Positions 38,579 through 38,929 of a DNA stretch of 38,929 nt are shown here, one piece after another. Below the pieces are notes generated by a model, which was not told the origin of the DNA, did not search any database, and saw only the letters and a program-made list of their open reading frames with translations. Made by a program: the position numbers and the translations under genes. Every line of letters begins with the position of its first letter. Within the stretch, counting starts at the first letter, position 1. The stretch comes from Nanobdellota archaeon (lineage in GTDB: Archaea > Nanobdellota > Nanobdellia > Parvarchaeales > Parvarchaeaceae): NCBI GenBank assembly GCA_021800365.1, contig JAJYZA010000007.1:1-38929 (forward strand), read 5' to 3'.

Positions 38579-38929
38579 TTATATTTTCAGTATATATCCT
38601 CTCGCTTTGTCTTCATCGGCTTCGAGATATCCTTCAGTGTCCAGTTTCATCTTTATCTTTCCCTTCTCCAACCCGAGTTTTCCAAGGTACTCCATGAACT
38701 TCTTAGGAGTCTCGTTTGTGCCGCCTTTGCTGAACAATATCCTTTTTGCTCCTTTCTCTTTCGCCCTTTCCACCAAGTCCCTGCGGACCGCATCGAATAT
38801 CCTAGGCTTCCTGAAGGTCCTGTGTCCCTCGACTGAATCGACCAGAAAAGTCCCATCATCCATGTAGCATATCGCGCTTCCTAGTGTCTTGCCTCCGATA
38901 TCGTATCTTACCAGCGTGAATCTATTATC
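38579..38929 (-). CDS. Repeat-family protein copy 5, C-terminal end only (5' part outside window)
   Basis: The last 116 residues of the common C-terminal region are visible, from the RFTLVRYDIGGKTLGS equivalent at the right edge to EDKARGYILKI. It carries the FSKGGTNETPKKFMEYLGK tract found otherwise only in copy 4. The number of helical units cannot be known. The sequence after its stop is unlike that of the other copies; the solo element right end lies 50 bases beyond. Confidence 0.85.
   Translation of the reverse strand, partial: DNRFTLVRYDIGGKTLGSAICYMDDGTFLVDSVEGHRTFRKPRIFDAVRRDLVERAKEKGAKRILFSKGGTNETPKKFMEYLGKLGLEKGKIKMKLDTEGYLEADEDKARGYILKI

Noticed and set aside
1-38929. tRNA or rRNA genes
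   Set aside because: I looked for T-loop patterns such as GGTTCGA with matching stems in the intergenic stretches on both strands and saw none. Intron-containing or split tRNA genes could be missed by eye.

Overview
The window comes from an archaeon. The evidence is an archaeal DnaG primase, an aIF5A with its hypusination loop, an archaeal-type NMN adenylyltransferase (NadM), and TATA boxes whose 3' ends lie about 21-22 nt before many start codons, which suggests leaderless mRNAs. The compact layout, many small unrecognised membrane proteins and a salvage-type NAD route fit a small-genome lineage such as a DPANN/Micrarchaeota-like organism. That placement is inference; no rRNA or tRNA gene was found to test it.

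The dominant structure is a family of five paralogous genes, all on the minus strand (1-1298 cut by the left edge, 7596-9566, 12335-14410, 25142-26878, 38579-38929 cut by the right edge). Each has a 21-residue leader (MKLET...), then 5-8 units of a roughly 35-residue two-helix (HEAT/ARM-like) repeat, then, in all three complete copies, a C-terminal region of exactly 382 residues. The end of that region looks GNAT-like. Copies share a promoter of fixed geometry and mosaic sequence tracts. Two copies also share flanking noncoding DNA (7485-9654 and 25031-26966). I do not recognise the family; it is the best candidate here for an undescribed system.

Region by region: 1.3-3.2 kb holds cysS and a coupled unknown gene. 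3.3-7.5 kb holds membrane proteins, a ChaN/TraB/EreA-like protein, a phosphoribosyltransferase and a 31-residue cysteine-rich peptide too short for routine gene callers. 9.7-12.2 kb holds two tandem cation/proton antiporters with altered ion-site residues. 14.5-17.4 kb holds a Zn-dependent deaminase, an unknown and a class II fumarase. 17.7-22.3 kb holds a small kinase-like protein, a small frameshifted gene, dnaG, aIF5A and two membrane proteins. 22.3-24.9 kb holds a deleted IS200/IS605-type tnpB element, an alkaline-phosphatase-superfamily enzyme and a nucleoside hydrolase.

From 27.2 to 35.4 kb lies a NAD island: nadM, NAD kinase (fused to a winged helix), pncB, pncA and nadE. Together they encode the whole route nicotinamide -> nicotinate -> NaMN -> NaAD -> NAD -> NADP. 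Embedded in it are an MNT/HEPN toxin-antitoxin pair with an 18-bp palindromic operator candidate and two tandem nitrilase-like genes plus a third broken one. The 5' end of nadM carries a left end of the same tnpB element type. The window closes with a cytidine-deaminase-like gene, a lone immunity-like fusion protein, an isocitrate-dehydrogenase-type enzyme, a solo right end of the tnpB element, and the fifth repeat-protein copy.
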